Source: Prevotella sp. tf2-5 (GTDB lineage Bacteria; Bacteroidota; Bacteroidia; Bacteroidales; Bacteroidaceae). Taken from it: DNA of 64,000 bases. Below the pieces are notes generated by a model, which was given only the letters and a program-made list of their open reading frames with translations, was not told the origin of the DNA and searched no databases. The DNA lies in contig NZ_FOWK01000006.1 of NCBI RefSeq assembly GCF_900115435.1, positions 100,380 to 164,379 of the forward strand. Direction: 5' to 3'. Numbering within the stretch: position 1 is the first letter of the stretch; each line of letters starts with the position of its first letter. Positions 36,368-45,333 of the stretch are shown one piece after another. A program made the position numbers and the translations under genes.

Positions 36368-36395
36368 CACGCAAATTTTATTATAAAGCAAGATT

Positions 36396-37454
36396 ATGAT
36401 ACTTGACAAGATAGAAGAACTGCTCAAAGAAGTGCAGCAGATGAGCGCTAAGAACGCAGAGGAAGTAGAACAACTCCGTCTGAAATATCTCAGTAAGAAA
36501 GGTGAGATCACAGCACTGATGAATGATTTCCGTGACGTTGCCGCTGACCAGAAGAAGACCGTTGGTATGAAGATCAACGAACTGAAGACGCTTGCGACAG
36601 AACGTATCAACCAGTTACGTGAGGAATGTCAGACACAGGAGAGCGAGGGAGATGCCATTGACTTGACACGCACTCCCTACCCCGTTAAGTTGGGTACCCG
36701 TCATCCACTGACCATCGTCACCAACGAGATTATCGACATTTTCTCCCGTATGGGCTTTGTCCTTGCTGACGGTCCTGAGGTGGAGGATGACCTCCATGTG
36801 TTCACTAAGATGAACTTCGCCGCAGACCATCCTGCACGTGATATGCAGGACACCTTCTTTGTCAGTCAGCATCCTAATGATGTGACCAAGAATATCCTGT
36901 TGCGCTCACACACCTCCAGTGTTCAGGCTCGTGTGATGGAGCACATGCATACGGAAGACGGCAAGCTCACAGCCCCCATCCGTGTCATCTGCCCAGGACG
37001 TGTCTATCGTAACGAGGCTATCACAGCCCGTGCCCACTGCTTCTTCCATCAGGTAGAGGGTCTGTATATCGACAAGAATGTCAGCTTCACTGACCTGAAG
37101 CAAGTACTGCTCTCCTTTGCCCGTGAGATGTTCGGTGCTGACACGAAGATTCGTCTGCGTCCCAGTTACTTCCCATTCACGGAGCCTAGTGCGGAGATGG
37201 ACATCTCCTGCTTCATCTGCGGTGGTGAGGGCTGTGGATTCTGCAAGCACACTGGATGGGTGGAGATCCTCGGTTGCGGCATGGTAGATCCTAATGTGCT
37301 CGAACAATGCGGCATCGACTCCAAGGAGTATAGTGGCTATGCCTTCGGTATGGGTGTGGAGCGTATCACCAATCTGAAATACCAGGTCAGCGACCTCCGT
37401 ATGTTCTCCGAGAACGATGTCCGCTTCCTGAAAGAATTCGAGGCAGCAAATTAA
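36396..37454 (+). CDS. pheS: Phenylalanyl-tRNA synthetase alpha subunit
   Basis: The product of 352 residues has an N-terminal coiled coil (EVQQMSAKNAEEVEQLRLKY) for tRNA binding, motif 2-like VICPGRVYRNEAITARAHCF and motif 3 YAFGMGVERITNLKY. HQVEGLYIDKNVSF is also diagnostic. Extra Cys (CFICGGEGCGFCKHTGW) form a small zinc-like insertion seen in some bacteria. PheS pairs with PheT, which is not in the window. It ends 6 bp before the convergent panE-like gene. Confidence 0.96.
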   Translation: MILDKIEELLKEVQQMSAKNAEEVEQLRLKYLSKKGEITALMNDFRDVAADQKKTVGMKINELKTLATERINQLREECQTQESEGDAIDLTRTPYPVKLGTRHPLTIVTNEIIDIFSRMGFVLADGPEVEDDLHVFTKMNFAADHPARDMQDTFFVSQHPNDVTKNILLRSHTSSVQARVMEHMHTEDGKLTAPIRVICPGRVYRNEAITARAHCFFHQVEGLYIDKNVSFTDLKQVLLSFAREMFGADTKIRLRPSYFPFTEPSAEMDISCFICGGEGCGFCKHTGWVEILGCGMVDPNVLEQCGIDSKEYSGYAFGMGVERITNLKYQVSDLRMFSENDVRFLKEFEAAN

Positions 37455-37460
37455 TAACGG

Positions 37461-38381
37461 CTATTGTCTATAGCCAGCTTCGATAAATCTCAACTCGGCT
37501 TCGAGCATTGCTAATTTCGGCATCTCGAAGCCGACTTTTTTTGCCTCGACGATAGGACGGGAATAGAGGTAATAAATCTCCATCGGACGATGAAAATCAA
37601 AATCGAGTTTCATTGAAGGGCTATAGGGTACCATCGCGTCTGTCATTGCCATCATCTTATCCGCAAACGCACTGGTCAAAGTACTGACACCCAACGCATT
37701 GGCAGCACCTACCACTTCCATCATCTGGTCGTAGATCAACTGGCGTGTGGAAGGATTCTTCAACAGTTTGTCCGTAGAGGTATTCAGGGCGACCGTCATA
37801 CCATTGAAGGGCATATTCCATACTGCCTTGCGCCATCGTGCCTCCAGATAAGGGACTTCCGCTACTTCAATACCAGCCTCTTGGAAATCCTTGACAATCT
37901 CATGGAAACGCTCGTCAGGACAAGAGTAGTTGCCGAAGTTAATAGATCCATAGCATTGGTGTACGACATGTCCTGGCTCTATTTTGTTGGAACAGATAAA
38001 GGCAAGACCTGCCACAATATACAGATGCGGGAACTCTTTCTGCAAATCTTCCTCTAGTCCGATACCGTTCTGGATAAGCACCACTACTGTATCTTCCTTG
38101 AGTATCGGTGTCAACATCTCTTTCAACAAGTGGTTGTTAATAGACTTCAGCCCGACAAGCACGACATCTGCTTTGGGCATCTTCCTGGAATCACCGTATG
38201 TCTCAACAGGATATAAATGGAAACTGCCGTCACAGGAGTCTACCTGAAACCCATGCTCTTTTACATATTCATAGTCTGAATGCGACAGAAACCTCACCTG
38301 TTTTCCTGCCTTCACCAATCGACAGCCATAGTAACCGCCTATGGCTCCTGCTCCTATCACCGTATAATCCATCATTCTCAT
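37461..38381 (-). CDS. Ketopantoate reductase family protein (PanE/ApbA)
   Basis: The 306-residue protein has the Rossmann motif YTVIGAGAIGGYYGCRLVKA near the start, then DVVLVGLKSINNHLL and VVVLIQNGIGLEEDL. The helical C-terminal domain has the catalytic-Lys region RWRKAVWNMPFNGMTVALN. It reduces 2-dehydropantoate to pantoate with NADPH for coenzyme A. The start could be the first ATG or M3/M4; the -7 box TATCTTTG is at 38400-38393, so the leader is very short for the first ATG. Whether it is the true panE cannot be read. Confidence 0.82.
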   Translation of the reverse strand: MRMMDYTVIGAGAIGGYYGCRLVKAGKQVRFLSHSDYEYVKEHGFQVDSCDGSFHLYPVETYGDSRKMPKADVVLVGLKSINNHLLKEMLTPILKEDTVVVLIQNGIGLEEDLQKEFPHLYIVAGLAFICSNKIEPGHVVHQCYGSINFGNYSCPDERFHEIVKDFQEAGIEVAEVPYLEARWRKAVWNMPFNGMTVALNTSTDKLLKNPSTRQLIYDQMMEVVGAANALGVSTLTSAFADKMMAMTDAMVPYSPSMKLDFDFHRPMEIYYLYSRPIVEAKKVGFEMPKLAMLEAELRFIEAGYRQ

Positions 38382-38392
38382 GTTTTATGTGG

Positions 38393-38423
38393 CAAAGATA
38401 CAATGAAGTACGTAAAACACAAA
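38393..38423 (-). promoter_or_regulatory. Promoter of the panE-like gene
   Basis: TTTG (38423-38420) and TATCTTTG (38400-38393) on the minus strand are spaced by 19 bp, a good match. Confidence 0.7.
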
Positions 38424-38440
38424 AGGAAATGAGAAAAATC

Positions 38441-38471
38441 TTTGCCATTTCACTTTTTAATCGTATCTTTG
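38441..38471 (+). promoter_or_regulatory. Promoter of the clostripain-like gene
   Basis: TTTG (38441-38444) and TATCTTTG (38464-38471) are 19 bp apart. This places the start at 38507 rather than in the long frame reaching back to 38198. Confidence 0.7.
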
Positions 38472-38506
38472 CATCATATAATGATACGAAAAAGAAATCA
38501 TCACCT

Positions 38507-39721
38507 ATGGGAAAAATAAAAAAAACATTGTTTCTGTTAGTCTCCACACTATTGTTTGTCGCTTGTTCCAGTAACGACGGTGGAGAAAGTCCCCAGCCCG
38601 CCAAAAGGACGGTCATTGTTTATATGGCTGCGGAGAACACGTTAAGCGGGAATGCCCAGAGTGACATCAACGAGATGATACAGGGCGTGAAGAAGATTTC
38701 CAAATACGATAACCTGATTGTTTTTGTGGACCGTGCTAACTCACAGGAGAAACCGTTCCTCATACGACTGAAGGATGATGAGAAGCAACCTGCGGACACC
38801 ATCCATAAATACAATAGCGATTTCTACACCTCTGACCCTGAAAATATGAAAGAGGTGATTAGCAGGGTGATGACCAGCTATCCAGCCAACGACTACGGAC
38901 TCGTGCTCTGGGGGCATGGCAATGGTTGGGTCATCATGAATGACTCTGTAGCTTCAAGAAGAGCTATCGCTGTGGATAACGGAGGAAATAAAGTCTCCGA
39001 CAACGGACTGTGGATGAACATCCCCTCGCTGCGTACTGTCCTGGCAGCACTGCCCCACTCTTTCAAGTTCATCTTCGCTGACTGCTGTAACATGCAGAAC
39101 GTGGAGGTGGCGTATGAGCTGAGAAAACATACAGAATACTATATCGCCTCGCCCGCTGGTATTCCTGGCGACGGTGCTCCTTATGAGAAGATCATTCCCG
39201 ACCTCTTCCTGTACGATGATGTTCAGATGTATACCAAGATCTGTGATGATTATTATAACAAAACAGATCTAGAGGATGGACATCTGCCTATCTCTGCCAT
39301 CAAGACGAAGGAGCTGCCAGCACTGGCAAGTGCCACAAAGGAGATTCTTTATAACATTTACACTGCGAACACACCCATCAATACGGATCATCTGATTTAT
39401 TATTACACCTACAAAGTCTCTGATCCTAATGAGCATGTGATGTATGACATGAATGACTTCCTGCTACGCCATGCCGAGCAAGAGGACTACCAGCAGTGGC
39501 TAAAAGCCTTCAACCAAGCTGTCGTCTATAAGAAGATGAGTACTAAATGGCAAGTGTCAGGAACACTGGTCTTCGACTTTGAGGTGACAGAGGAGCGTTT
39601 CGGAGGTGTCAGCATGTTCGTTCCTTTAGAGCGATATGACCACACACTGCTCAAGTACAACGAAGGTATCAAGAAGACGGCATGGTATCATGCTGTGGGC
39701 TGGTCGGAACTCGGCTGGTGA
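38507..39721 (+). CDS. Clostripain-like (C11) cysteine peptidase lipoprotein
   Basis: The product of 404 residues begins MGKIKKTLFLLVSTLLFVAC, a lipoprotein signal with Cys20, so it is anchored in the envelope. The C11 family core is visible: TVIVYMAAENTLSG, the histidine motif YGLVLWGHGNGW and the cysteine motif FKFIFADCCNMQNVEVAYEL. A C-terminal beta region follows. C11 peptidases cut after Arg or Lys and often self-activate. The last 34 bp overlap the 3' end of gldE on the other strand. Confidence 0.9.
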   Translation: MGKIKKTLFLLVSTLLFVACSSNDGGESPQPAKRTVIVYMAAENTLSGNAQSDINEMIQGVKKISKYDNLIVFVDRANSQEKPFLIRLKDDEKQPADTIHKYNSDFYTSDPENMKEVISRVMTSYPANDYGLVLWGHGNGWVIMNDSVASRRAIAVDNGGNKVSDNGLWMNIPSLRTVLAALPHSFKFIFADCCNMQNVEVAYELRKHTEYYIASPAGIPGDGAPYEKIIPDLFLYDDVQMYTKICDDYYNKTDLEDGHLPISAIKTKELPALASATKEILYNIYTANTPINTDHLIYYYTYKVSDPNEHVMYDMNDFLLRHAEQEDYQQWLKAFNQAVVYKKMSTKWQVSGTLVFDFEVTEERFGGVSMFVPLERYDHTLLKYNEGIKKTAWYHAVGWSELGW

Positions 39722-41019
39722 ACAACCACCTTGACTTTAGAGATACGACGTTCCTCCATCTCCAAGATCTCAAACGTGAAATGGAGATAATTGATTTTCT
39801 CATGTAACTCAGGGAAGTCACCCTTGATCTCCAGCAGTAATCCTGCCAGGGAATCTGCGTCTCCCTCTACCTCTGAGAAAATCTCATCGTCAAGTTTCAG
39901 GATCTTATAGAAATCACTCAACAAGGTCTTACCCTCAAATACGAAGGTATTACTGTTGATACGCACATAACTCTTCTCGTCCTCATCGTACTCGTCATTG
40001 ATCTCACCCACGATCTCCTCGAGGACATCCTCTAATGTCACGATACCACTGGTACCGCCGAACTCGTCAACCACAATGGCGATATGCACCTTGTTCTCCT
40101 GGAACTCACGCAACAGGTCGTCAATCTTCTTCGTCTCTGGTACGAAATACGGAGGACGTATCAATGACTGCCATCTGAAGTTAGACGGTTTACGAAGATG
40201 GGGCAATAAGTCCTTGATATACAGAATACCACGGATATTATCACTATTGTCCTGATAGACAGGGATACGGGAATAGTTATTCTCCACAATACATTTCAGC
40301 ACCTCATTGAATGACGACTTGAAATCAAGGTCGACCACATCCTGGCGACTGGTCATGATCTCCTTCGCCGTCTCGTCACCAAAGCGGACAATACCCTCCA
40401 GCATCCGCTGCTCGTCTTTGATATCCTCCTTGTCTGTTAACTCCAGCGCCTGCTCCAGATCGTCCACACTTAACACATGGTTCTCTTTCTGCACTACTTT
40501 TCCCGCCAAGATACCAGACTTCATCAATACCGTAGCAAAAGGATAAAAAAGCTTACGACAGAAAAGAATACCACCTACGACGGTACGACAGAAACGAAGT
40601 GGTTGCTGACGGGTGTATATCTTCGGCATAATCTCACCAAAAAGCAACAACAGGAATGTCAATAAGACGGTGAGACACAGGAAATGAATCCAGTAAGCAT
40701 CCCCGAAGTCTATCACTTGTGCGAAGAAATAGTTCAGCAACATGATAATCGTGACATTTACCAGATTATTGGTAATCAAGATCGTGGCGAGTGTGCGCTC
40801 CGACTCTTCCCGGAGTTTTAACACCAGTCGGTCATACTCTGTCTTCTCCTCCTCCAACTCACTCAAGTCAGTAGGTGAAAGGGAGAAAAAGGCTATTTCC
40901 GAGCCAGAGGCATAGCCGGAAAACAGCAACAAAACACATGCAAGAATAAGAGCAATCATGGCACCAAGACTTGGTGCCATCACTTGAATATCATTGATTG
41001 TCCGTAGAACTTCTTCCAT
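39688..41019 (-). CDS. gldE: Gliding-motility-associated GldE-like CBS/CorC-domain membrane protein
   Basis: The 443-residue protein has an N-terminal DUF21/CNNM domain with four hydrophobic segments (residues 20-160), the region ASGSEIAFFSLSPTDLSELE and LLFGEIMPKIY. A CBS pair follows (MTSRQDVVDLDF, RIPVYQDNSDNIRGILYIKD, HIAIVVDEFGGTSGIVTLED) and then a C-terminal CorC_HlyC domain. GldE homologues occur in gliding and non-gliding Bacteroidetes. It overlaps ssb by 29 bp at the start and the clostripain-like gene at the 3' end. Confidence 0.87.
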   Translation of the reverse strand: MEEVLRTINDIQVMAPSLGAMIALILACVLLLFSGYASGSEIAFFSLSPTDLSELEEEKTEYDRLVLKLREESERTLATILITNNLVNVTIIMLLNYFFAQVIDFGDAYWIHFLCLTVLLTFLLLLFGEIMPKIYTRQQPLRFCRTVVGGILFCRKLFYPFATVLMKSGILAGKVVQKENHVLSVDDLEQALELTDKEDIKDEQRMLEGIVRFGDETAKEIMTSRQDVVDLDFKSSFNEVLKCIVENNYSRIPVYQDNSDNIRGILYIKDLLPHLRKPSNFRWQSLIRPPYFVPETKKIDDLLREFQENKVHIAIVVDEFGGTSGIVTLEDVLEEIVGEINDEYDEDEKSYVRINSNTFVFEGKTLLSDFYKILKLDDEIFSEVEGDADSLAGLLLEIKGDFPELHEKINYLHFTFEILEMEERRISKVKVVVHQPSSDQPTA

Positions 41020-41338
41020 TCAACATCTCCATATTATCCGCCCATATCTCCGTTACATAACGACGCTGACCTTGTTTGTCATCATACGTGGTATAACGAA
41101 GACGGCCCTCTATATATAGTTTGTCACCCTTATGGACGTATTTCTCCACAACCTCAGCAAGTTTACGCCATAAGATGACCTGATGCCAATCAGTATGGTC
41201 AGGCACCTGTGTGCCGTTCTGCAACGTATAGCCACGCTCTGTCGTCGCCAGTCGCAGACGTGCCACAGCAACCCCTTGCTCCACATAACGCACCTCTGGG
41301 TCGGCACCGACATTACCTATCAGCATCACCTTATTCAT
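40991..41338 (-). CDS. ssb: Single-stranded DNA-binding protein
   Basis: The OB-fold protein of 115 residues starts NKVMLIGNVGADPEVRYVEQ, with DWHQVILWRKLAEVVEKYVH and KGDKLYIEGRLRYTTYDDKQ. It is short; the acidic DDDIPF-type C-terminal tail is not present (it ends NGRSSTDNQ), so it is a small variant and may not be the main SSB. It overlaps the gldE start by 29 bp, indicating coupled translation. Confidence 0.9.
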   Translation of the reverse strand: MNKVMLIGNVGADPEVRYVEQGVAVARLRLATTERGYTLQNGTQVPDHTDWHQVILWRKLAEVVEKYVHKGDKLYIEGRLRYTTYDDKQGQRRYVTEIWADNMEMLNGRSSTDNQ

Positions 41339-41349
41339 AAAAACAAGTA

Positions 41350-41889
41350 TTATTTACAAAATCCAAGGAAACGGAACTTGAAATTCTTTCCTTTTGCGGA
41401 AGGGAACTGACTGCGCTCATCTACACGTTCACGAAGGTATTCCACGATGCGGTTATAGCAGTCCATACCAGATATCGCCTTACATTGAGCCACGAAATGG
41501 GTATCACGATACTGGAACTTACCAGTACCAGGAACCATCAACACACGCTTGAAGTCAAGGGAACCCTCATACCAGCCAAAAAGCTCTTCATTCAGACGAA
41601 CCAAGGCAGGAGCCATCGGTTTCTCTATCCTCTCTAATGATGGATGAATGGCACGTTTCTCTTTAAAGTCAAGCATCGTAGGGGCATCTGTCTTGATAAT
41701 AATGAAATATACACGTGGACGAACCTTATAACGCTTAGGATAGTATACATCACTGGTACAATAGGAACGGACATCATCCTCAAGTACAGGATTCATACCT
41801 ATCTCTGGTATATCAGCAAGAAAGGCTATAGCATCATCAACATTATCAACCAGAACCTCCTTATCAAAATATCTTAAGTAAAAATTCAT
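41350..41889 (-). CDS. Conserved protein of unknown function (179 residues)
   Basis: I start at MNFYLRYFDKEVLVDNVDDA; the longer frame to 42057 runs through tRNA-Gly and cannot be coding. The protein is soluble and contains FLADIPEIGMNPVLEDDVRS, a strand KVRPRVYFIIIKTDAPTM and RVLMVPGTGKFQYRDTHFV. I do not recognise a named family. It starts 34 bp downstream of tRNA-Gly on the same strand and ends 11 bp before ssb. Confidence 0.75.
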   Translation of the reverse strand: MNFYLRYFDKEVLVDNVDDAIAFLADIPEIGMNPVLEDDVRSYCTSDVYYPKRYKVRPRVYFIIIKTDAPTMLDFKEKRAIHPSLERIEKPMAPALVRLNEELFGWYEGSLDFKRVLMVPGTGKFQYRDTHFVAQCKAISGMDCYNRIVEYLRERVDERSQFPSAKGKNFKFRFLGFCK

Positions 41890-41923
41890 AGAATAGTTTG
41901 GGTTTTTCCAAAATAAAAAAAAG

Positions 41924-41996
41924 AGCGGAAAACGGGACTCGGACCCGCGACCCCAACCTTGGCAAGGTTGTGCTCTACCAACTGAGCTATTTCCGC
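41924..41996 (-). tRNA. tRNA-Gly (anticodon GCC)
   Basis: The minus strand folds as a cloverleaf: acceptor GCGGAAA with TTTCCGC, discriminator T, anticodon stem CAACC/GGTTG with loop TTGCCAA. No CCA is encoded. It is identical to the copy at 42255-42327. Confidence 0.95.
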
Positions 41997-42016
41997 AATA
42001 AATGTCAAAGTTTATG

Positions 42017-42100
42017 TGAAGAGGAGGAGACTCGAACTCCCACGTCGCAATTGACACTACCCCCTCAAAGTAGCGCGTCTACCAATTCCGCCACCTCTCC
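42017..42100 (-). tRNA. tRNA-Leu (anticodon GAG)
   Basis: Acceptor GGAGAGG, D-arm GTGGCGGAATTGGTAGACGC, anticodon stem CTACT/GGTAG with loop TTGAGGG, and a long variable arm give a leucine class II tRNA of 84 bases. No CCA is encoded. Confidence 0.93.
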
Positions 42101-42123
42101 AGCATATCATGAATAAAAAAGAG

Positions 42124-42205
42124 TGCCCAGAACAGGACTCGAACCTGCACGCCTCGCGGCACACGCACCTGAAACGTGCGCGTCTACCAATTCCGCCACC
42201 TGGGC
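42124..42205 (-). tRNA. tRNA-Leu (anticodon CAG)
   Basis: Acceptor GCCCAGG with TCTGGGC and discriminator A; anticodon stem CACGT/GCGTG with loop TTCAGGT; long variable arm; 82 bases. No CCA is encoded. Confidence 0.93.
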
Positions 42206-42254
42206 ATTATTTCGCTAAGGCCTTTCCTTAACGCTCTTTTTTGTTCAATAAGTG

Positions 42255-42327
42255 AGCGGAAAACGGGACTCGGACCCGCGACCCCAACCTTGGCAAGGTT
42301 GTGCTCTACCAACTGAGCTATTTCCGC
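42255..42327 (-). tRNA. tRNA-Gly (anticodon GCC), second copy
   Basis: Same sequence as the copy at 41924-41996, at the start of the four-tRNA cluster. The promoter at 42449-42479 lies 122 bp upstream. Confidence 0.95.
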
Positions 42328-42448
42328 TTGTATTCTTTCGGAATCCAATCGACATATCCGGCTGCACTCGGCATAAAAACAAGCTTTTCTGCTCTCACTT
42401 GCACGGATATTCCGCATTTTCTTCAGGCATCTCTCTCGATTGCGGATG

Positions 42449-42479
42449 CAAAGGTAATGCTTTTTTCGGAATTGACAAA
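42449..42479 (-). promoter_or_regulatory. Promoter of the tRNA cluster
   Basis: TTTG (42479-42476) and TACCTTTG (42456-42449) on the minus strand are spaced by 19 bp. It is the only clear promoter before the four tRNA genes. Confidence 0.65.
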
Positions 42480-42558
42480 GTTTTCGGCACTTTTTTTATG
42501 AAAAAGTTTTCTTTTGTCTGTTTTCTTGGAGGAAAACACCCCTTTCACCTTATTAAAT

Positions 42559-43386
42559 TTAATAGGTTTCTTTCTGGGTATAGCCTTTCTTCAACAGATT
42601 GACTTTCGATACGTTATTGTAATAACCATTGACAAACATACCGTATTTACGCAACTCTTTGATATCTGTCGCTGTCAGACGAATACGGAGCACACCAGAC
42701 TCTCCTACAGAGCAACAACCCCATTCGTTCAACTGATCGGCATTGCCTTCCAGGGTCTTGTCAGTACCATTATAGATGGTCTTGAACTGCCAATATTGCA
42801 CATTAGGATCACTCGTGTCTGCCTCATAGATAAACTCCAACTTGTCACCTGGCTCAGCTTCCAAGAACTTCTCCTTATCAACGATAAAACCGTTTTCCCA
42901 GTTTCCAAAGACACAGTTACCTTCCCACAAGGGTGTTGATGTCCAGACAGTAGAACCTGGCGTGAGATACACTCGTTTGATCTTCAGAGTACTGCTGTCT
43001 GCCGACTGGATGGCGACCTCGTCAACCTGACTGACATCCTGTCCGTCGAAATAGCAGGTAACAGTGGTGATTCCGGGTTTTCCGAAAACCCTCAGTTTAT
43101 TAGATATCATCAACTGCGTTCCCACCGTGGTAGGTTCGGTAAACTCTACACTGAGAGACTCATATTTTGACCAGTCGACAGGCAGGTTACGCTCACGCAT
43201 GGAGCCCACCAGACCGCCCCAAGGGATGGCATGATAGACGATAGAGCCGTCACTATTACGCTCAAAAGACTCATGGATATTCCATGTCCCGTCAAATTTG
43301 GAGTTCAGTGTCAGTCCGTCTTCTTCCGTTTGGGATCCACATGCCACCAACATGATAGACGCCATGACTGTCAATAGTTTTTTCAT
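42559..43386 (-). CDS. Lipoprotein with two jelly-roll-like halves, unknown function
   Basis: The product (275 residues) starts with MKKLLTVMASIMLVAC, a lipoprotein signal (Cys16). Two halves have a similar order of strands: residues 30-130 (SKFDGTWNIHESFE ... VDEVAIQSADSSTLKIKRVY) and 135-265 (STPLWEGNCVFGNWENGFIV ... GMFVNGYYNNVSKVNLLKKG). This recalls galactose-binding-like carbohydrate modules. Binding is not proven. A -7-like TATCTTCG lies upstream near 43420. Confidence 0.72.
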   Translation of the reverse strand: MKKLLTVMASIMLVACGSQTEEDGLTLNSKFDGTWNIHESFERNSDGSIVYHAIPWGGLVGSMRERNLPVDWSKYESLSVEFTEPTTVGTQLMISNKLRVFGKPGITTVTCYFDGQDVSQVDEVAIQSADSSTLKIKRVYLTPGSTVWTSTPLWEGNCVFGNWENGFIVDKEKFLEAEPGDKLEFIYEADTSDPNVQYWQFKTIYNGTDKTLEGNADQLNEWGCCSVGESGVLRIRLTATDIKELRKYGMFVNGYYNNVSKVNLLKKGYTQKETY

Positions 43387-43480
43387 TGTTCTGGTCTTTA
43401 CGTTATTAGTTAACGACTGCGAAGATACGCATTATTTTTGAAATGACAAAGAAAACGAAGAAAAAAACGGATGAGAGGAC

Positions 43481-44602
43481 TTAATCCATACGGTCACGAT
43501 AGTCCTCATAGCCGTATCTTCGGAGTATTTCCAACTGTCCGTCCATGTGCAGCATGCCGATAGCTGGATGCGTGATACCATTGAAAGTATTCGTCTTCAC
43601 CGTCGTATAATGAATCATATCCTCGAAGATGACCTCCTGTCCGATCTCCAACGGTTTGTCAAAACGCCAAGCACACATAAAATCACCGGCGAGACAGCTA
43701 TTACCGCCTAAGCGATAGACGCAGTCACCCTTTTCCTCCTCCACATGCTCGGCTCCACGGACATCGGGGAAATAGGGCATCTCCAGACAATCTGGCATGT
43801 GACAGGTGAAACTGACATCCAGGATAGCGGTCTTGATACCTTTGTCCTCCACCATATCCACCACATGTGACACCAACGGACCTGTCTGCCAGGCAAAGGC
43901 ACTGCCGGGCTCAAAAATCACCTTCAGATGGGGATAACGCTGGTGAAAACCTTCCATGATCCTTACCAGCAAGTCGATATCATAGTCTTTACGGGTCACC
44001 AGGTGTCCCCCGCCGAAGTTGATCCACTTCAACTGCGAGAACCAGGGTGAGAATTTCTCCTCGATATGCTGGAGGGTACGCTCAAAGACATCCGCCCCAC
44101 TCTCACAATGGCAATGACAATGGAAGCCCTCTATGTCGGAGGGGAGTTGTTGCGGCAACTTATCCGCAGTGACTCCGAAACGGGTACCTGGGGCACAGGG
44201 GTTATACAATAAGGTCCCCACCTCAGAATACTCCGGATTGACACGCAGACCTATCGAGCACATAGCGGCACGATGATGGTAACGCTCATACTGAGACAAC
44301 GAGTTGAAGGTCAGATGCGACGAGCAAGCCACGATCTCATCGATCTCCTCATCTGTATAAGCAGGAGAAAAGGTATGCGCCTTGCTGCCAAACTCCTCAT
44401 AGGCTAGTTTTGCCTCCGACAAGGAACTTGCCGTCGTCGAACGGATATACTCCCTGAAGATGGGGAATGTCTTCCATAACGCAAAGGCTTTGAACGCCAG
44501 GATGAACTCCGAGCCTGTCCGCTCCGCCACTTTTTGTATCAACGATAAATTGCGGCGCAACTTCTCTTCCTCTATAATATAAATAGGTGTCTTGAAATCC
44601 AT
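43481..44602 (-). CDS. nspC: Carboxynorspermidine/carboxyspermidine decarboxylase
   Basis: This PLP fold-III enzyme has 373 residues. Expected features are FILAFKAFALWKTFPIFREY (the PLP lysine region), INFGGGHLVTRKDYD (glycine-rich phosphate loop), VIFEPGSAFAW and GNSCLAGDFMCAW (the catalytic Cys region). NspC makes spermidine or norspermidine from the carboxy form. The partner dehydrogenase is not in the window. A -7 box TATCTTTG (44639-44632) lies 30 bp upstream. Confidence 0.92.
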   Translation of the reverse strand: MDFKTPIYIIEEEKLRRNLSLIQKVAERTGSEFILAFKAFALWKTFPIFREYIRSTTASSLSEAKLAYEEFGSKAHTFSPAYTDEEIDEIVACSSHLTFNSLSQYERYHHRAAMCSIGLRVNPEYSEVGTLLYNPCAPGTRFGVTADKLPQQLPSDIEGFHCHCHCESGADVFERTLQHIEEKFSPWFSQLKWINFGGGHLVTRKDYDIDLLVRIMEGFHQRYPHLKVIFEPGSAFAWQTGPLVSHVVDMVEDKGIKTAILDVSFTCHMPDCLEMPYFPDVRGAEHVEEEKGDCVYRLGGNSCLAGDFMCAWRFDKPLEIGQEVIFEDMIHYTTVKTNTFNGITHPAIGMLHMDGQLEILRRYGYEDYRDRMD

Positions 44603-44631
44603 TTTTTTGATGAATAATCATTTTTCGACTG

Positions 44632-44639
44632 CAAAGATA
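44632..44639 (-). promoter_or_regulatory. Promoter -7 box of nspC
   Basis: TATCTTTG on the minus strand, in the divergent gap shared with the ThiE-like gene, whose own box TAATTTTG lies at 44682-44689 on the plus strand. Confidence 0.55.
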
Positions 44640-44712
44640 ACTTTTTATTGTGGTTAAATTGCATTATTCCATTAAAATTATTAATTTTGCAAAAGAATTG
44701 AGATTGAATGAA

Positions 44713-45321
44713 ATGAAACTCATCGTAATGACACAACCCACGTTTTTCGTGGAGGAAGACAAAATATTGACATCGCTCTTCGAGGAGGGACTGGATTGCC
44801 TGCATCTGTACAAGCCCGGCTCTTCCCCTATGTATGCGGAGCGATTGCTGACACTCCTGTCGGACGAATACTACTCAAAAATCGTTGTTCACGACCATTT
44901 CTATCTAAAAGAGGAATATAAGCTGAGAGGTATTCATATCGACAACGACAGTGTCTCCATACCCAATGGCTACAAAGGGAAGATCAGCTGCACATGCCGG
45001 AAGATAGAAGACTTGAAGGAAGCGAAGCGTCACATGGATTATGTGTTCCTGAAGAACATCTTCGACAGTCAGACATTTGCCGAGAACAAGTCGTCCTTCA
45101 CCGCCAATGAGTTGGAAGAGGCAGCAAGACGTGGACTGATAGACCGCCATGTGTACGCACTGGGAGGGATGAACATCGACAACATACGGGTTGCGAAAGA
45201 CCTCGGCTTTGGTGGTGTCGTGATATGCGGCGACCTCTGGAACCGTTTCAATATCCATCAGGAACTTGACTACAAGGCGCTGATCACACATTTTGAGAAA
45301 CTAAGGAAAATAATTGGATAA
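44713..45321 (+). CDS. ThiE/TenI-like protein (thiamine phosphate synthase family)
   Basis: I start at MKLIVMTQPTFFVEEDKILT; the longer frame back to 44650 crosses the -7 box TAATTTTG. The 202-residue TIM barrel has KIVVHDHFYLKEEYKLRGIH and IDRHVYALGGMNIDNIRVAK, then FGGVVICGDLW, the usual phosphate-binding end. The family joins the thiazole and pyrimidine halves of thiamine. The typical metal-binding aspartate motif is unclear, so a ThiE paralogue or TenI role is possible. prs follows 12 bp later. Confidence 0.75.
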   Translation: MKLIVMTQPTFFVEEDKILTSLFEEGLDCLHLYKPGSSPMYAERLLTLLSDEYYSKIVVHDHFYLKEEYKLRGIHIDNDSVSIPNGYKGKISCTCRKIEDLKEAKRHMDYVFLKNIFDSQTFAENKSSFTANELEEAARRGLIDRHVYALGGMNIDNIRVAKDLGFGGVVICGDLWNRFNIHQELDYKALITHFEKLRKIIG

Positions 45322-45333
45322 TCTAAAACAAAT

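Noticed and set aside
38198..38506. N-terminal extension of the clostripain-like protein
   Set aside because: It overlaps panE on the other strand and the promoter; the lipoprotein signal begins at 38507.
41890..42057. N-terminal extension of the 179-residue protein gene
   Set aside because: The extension runs through tRNA-Gly and its leader; the ATG at 41889 is the sensible start.
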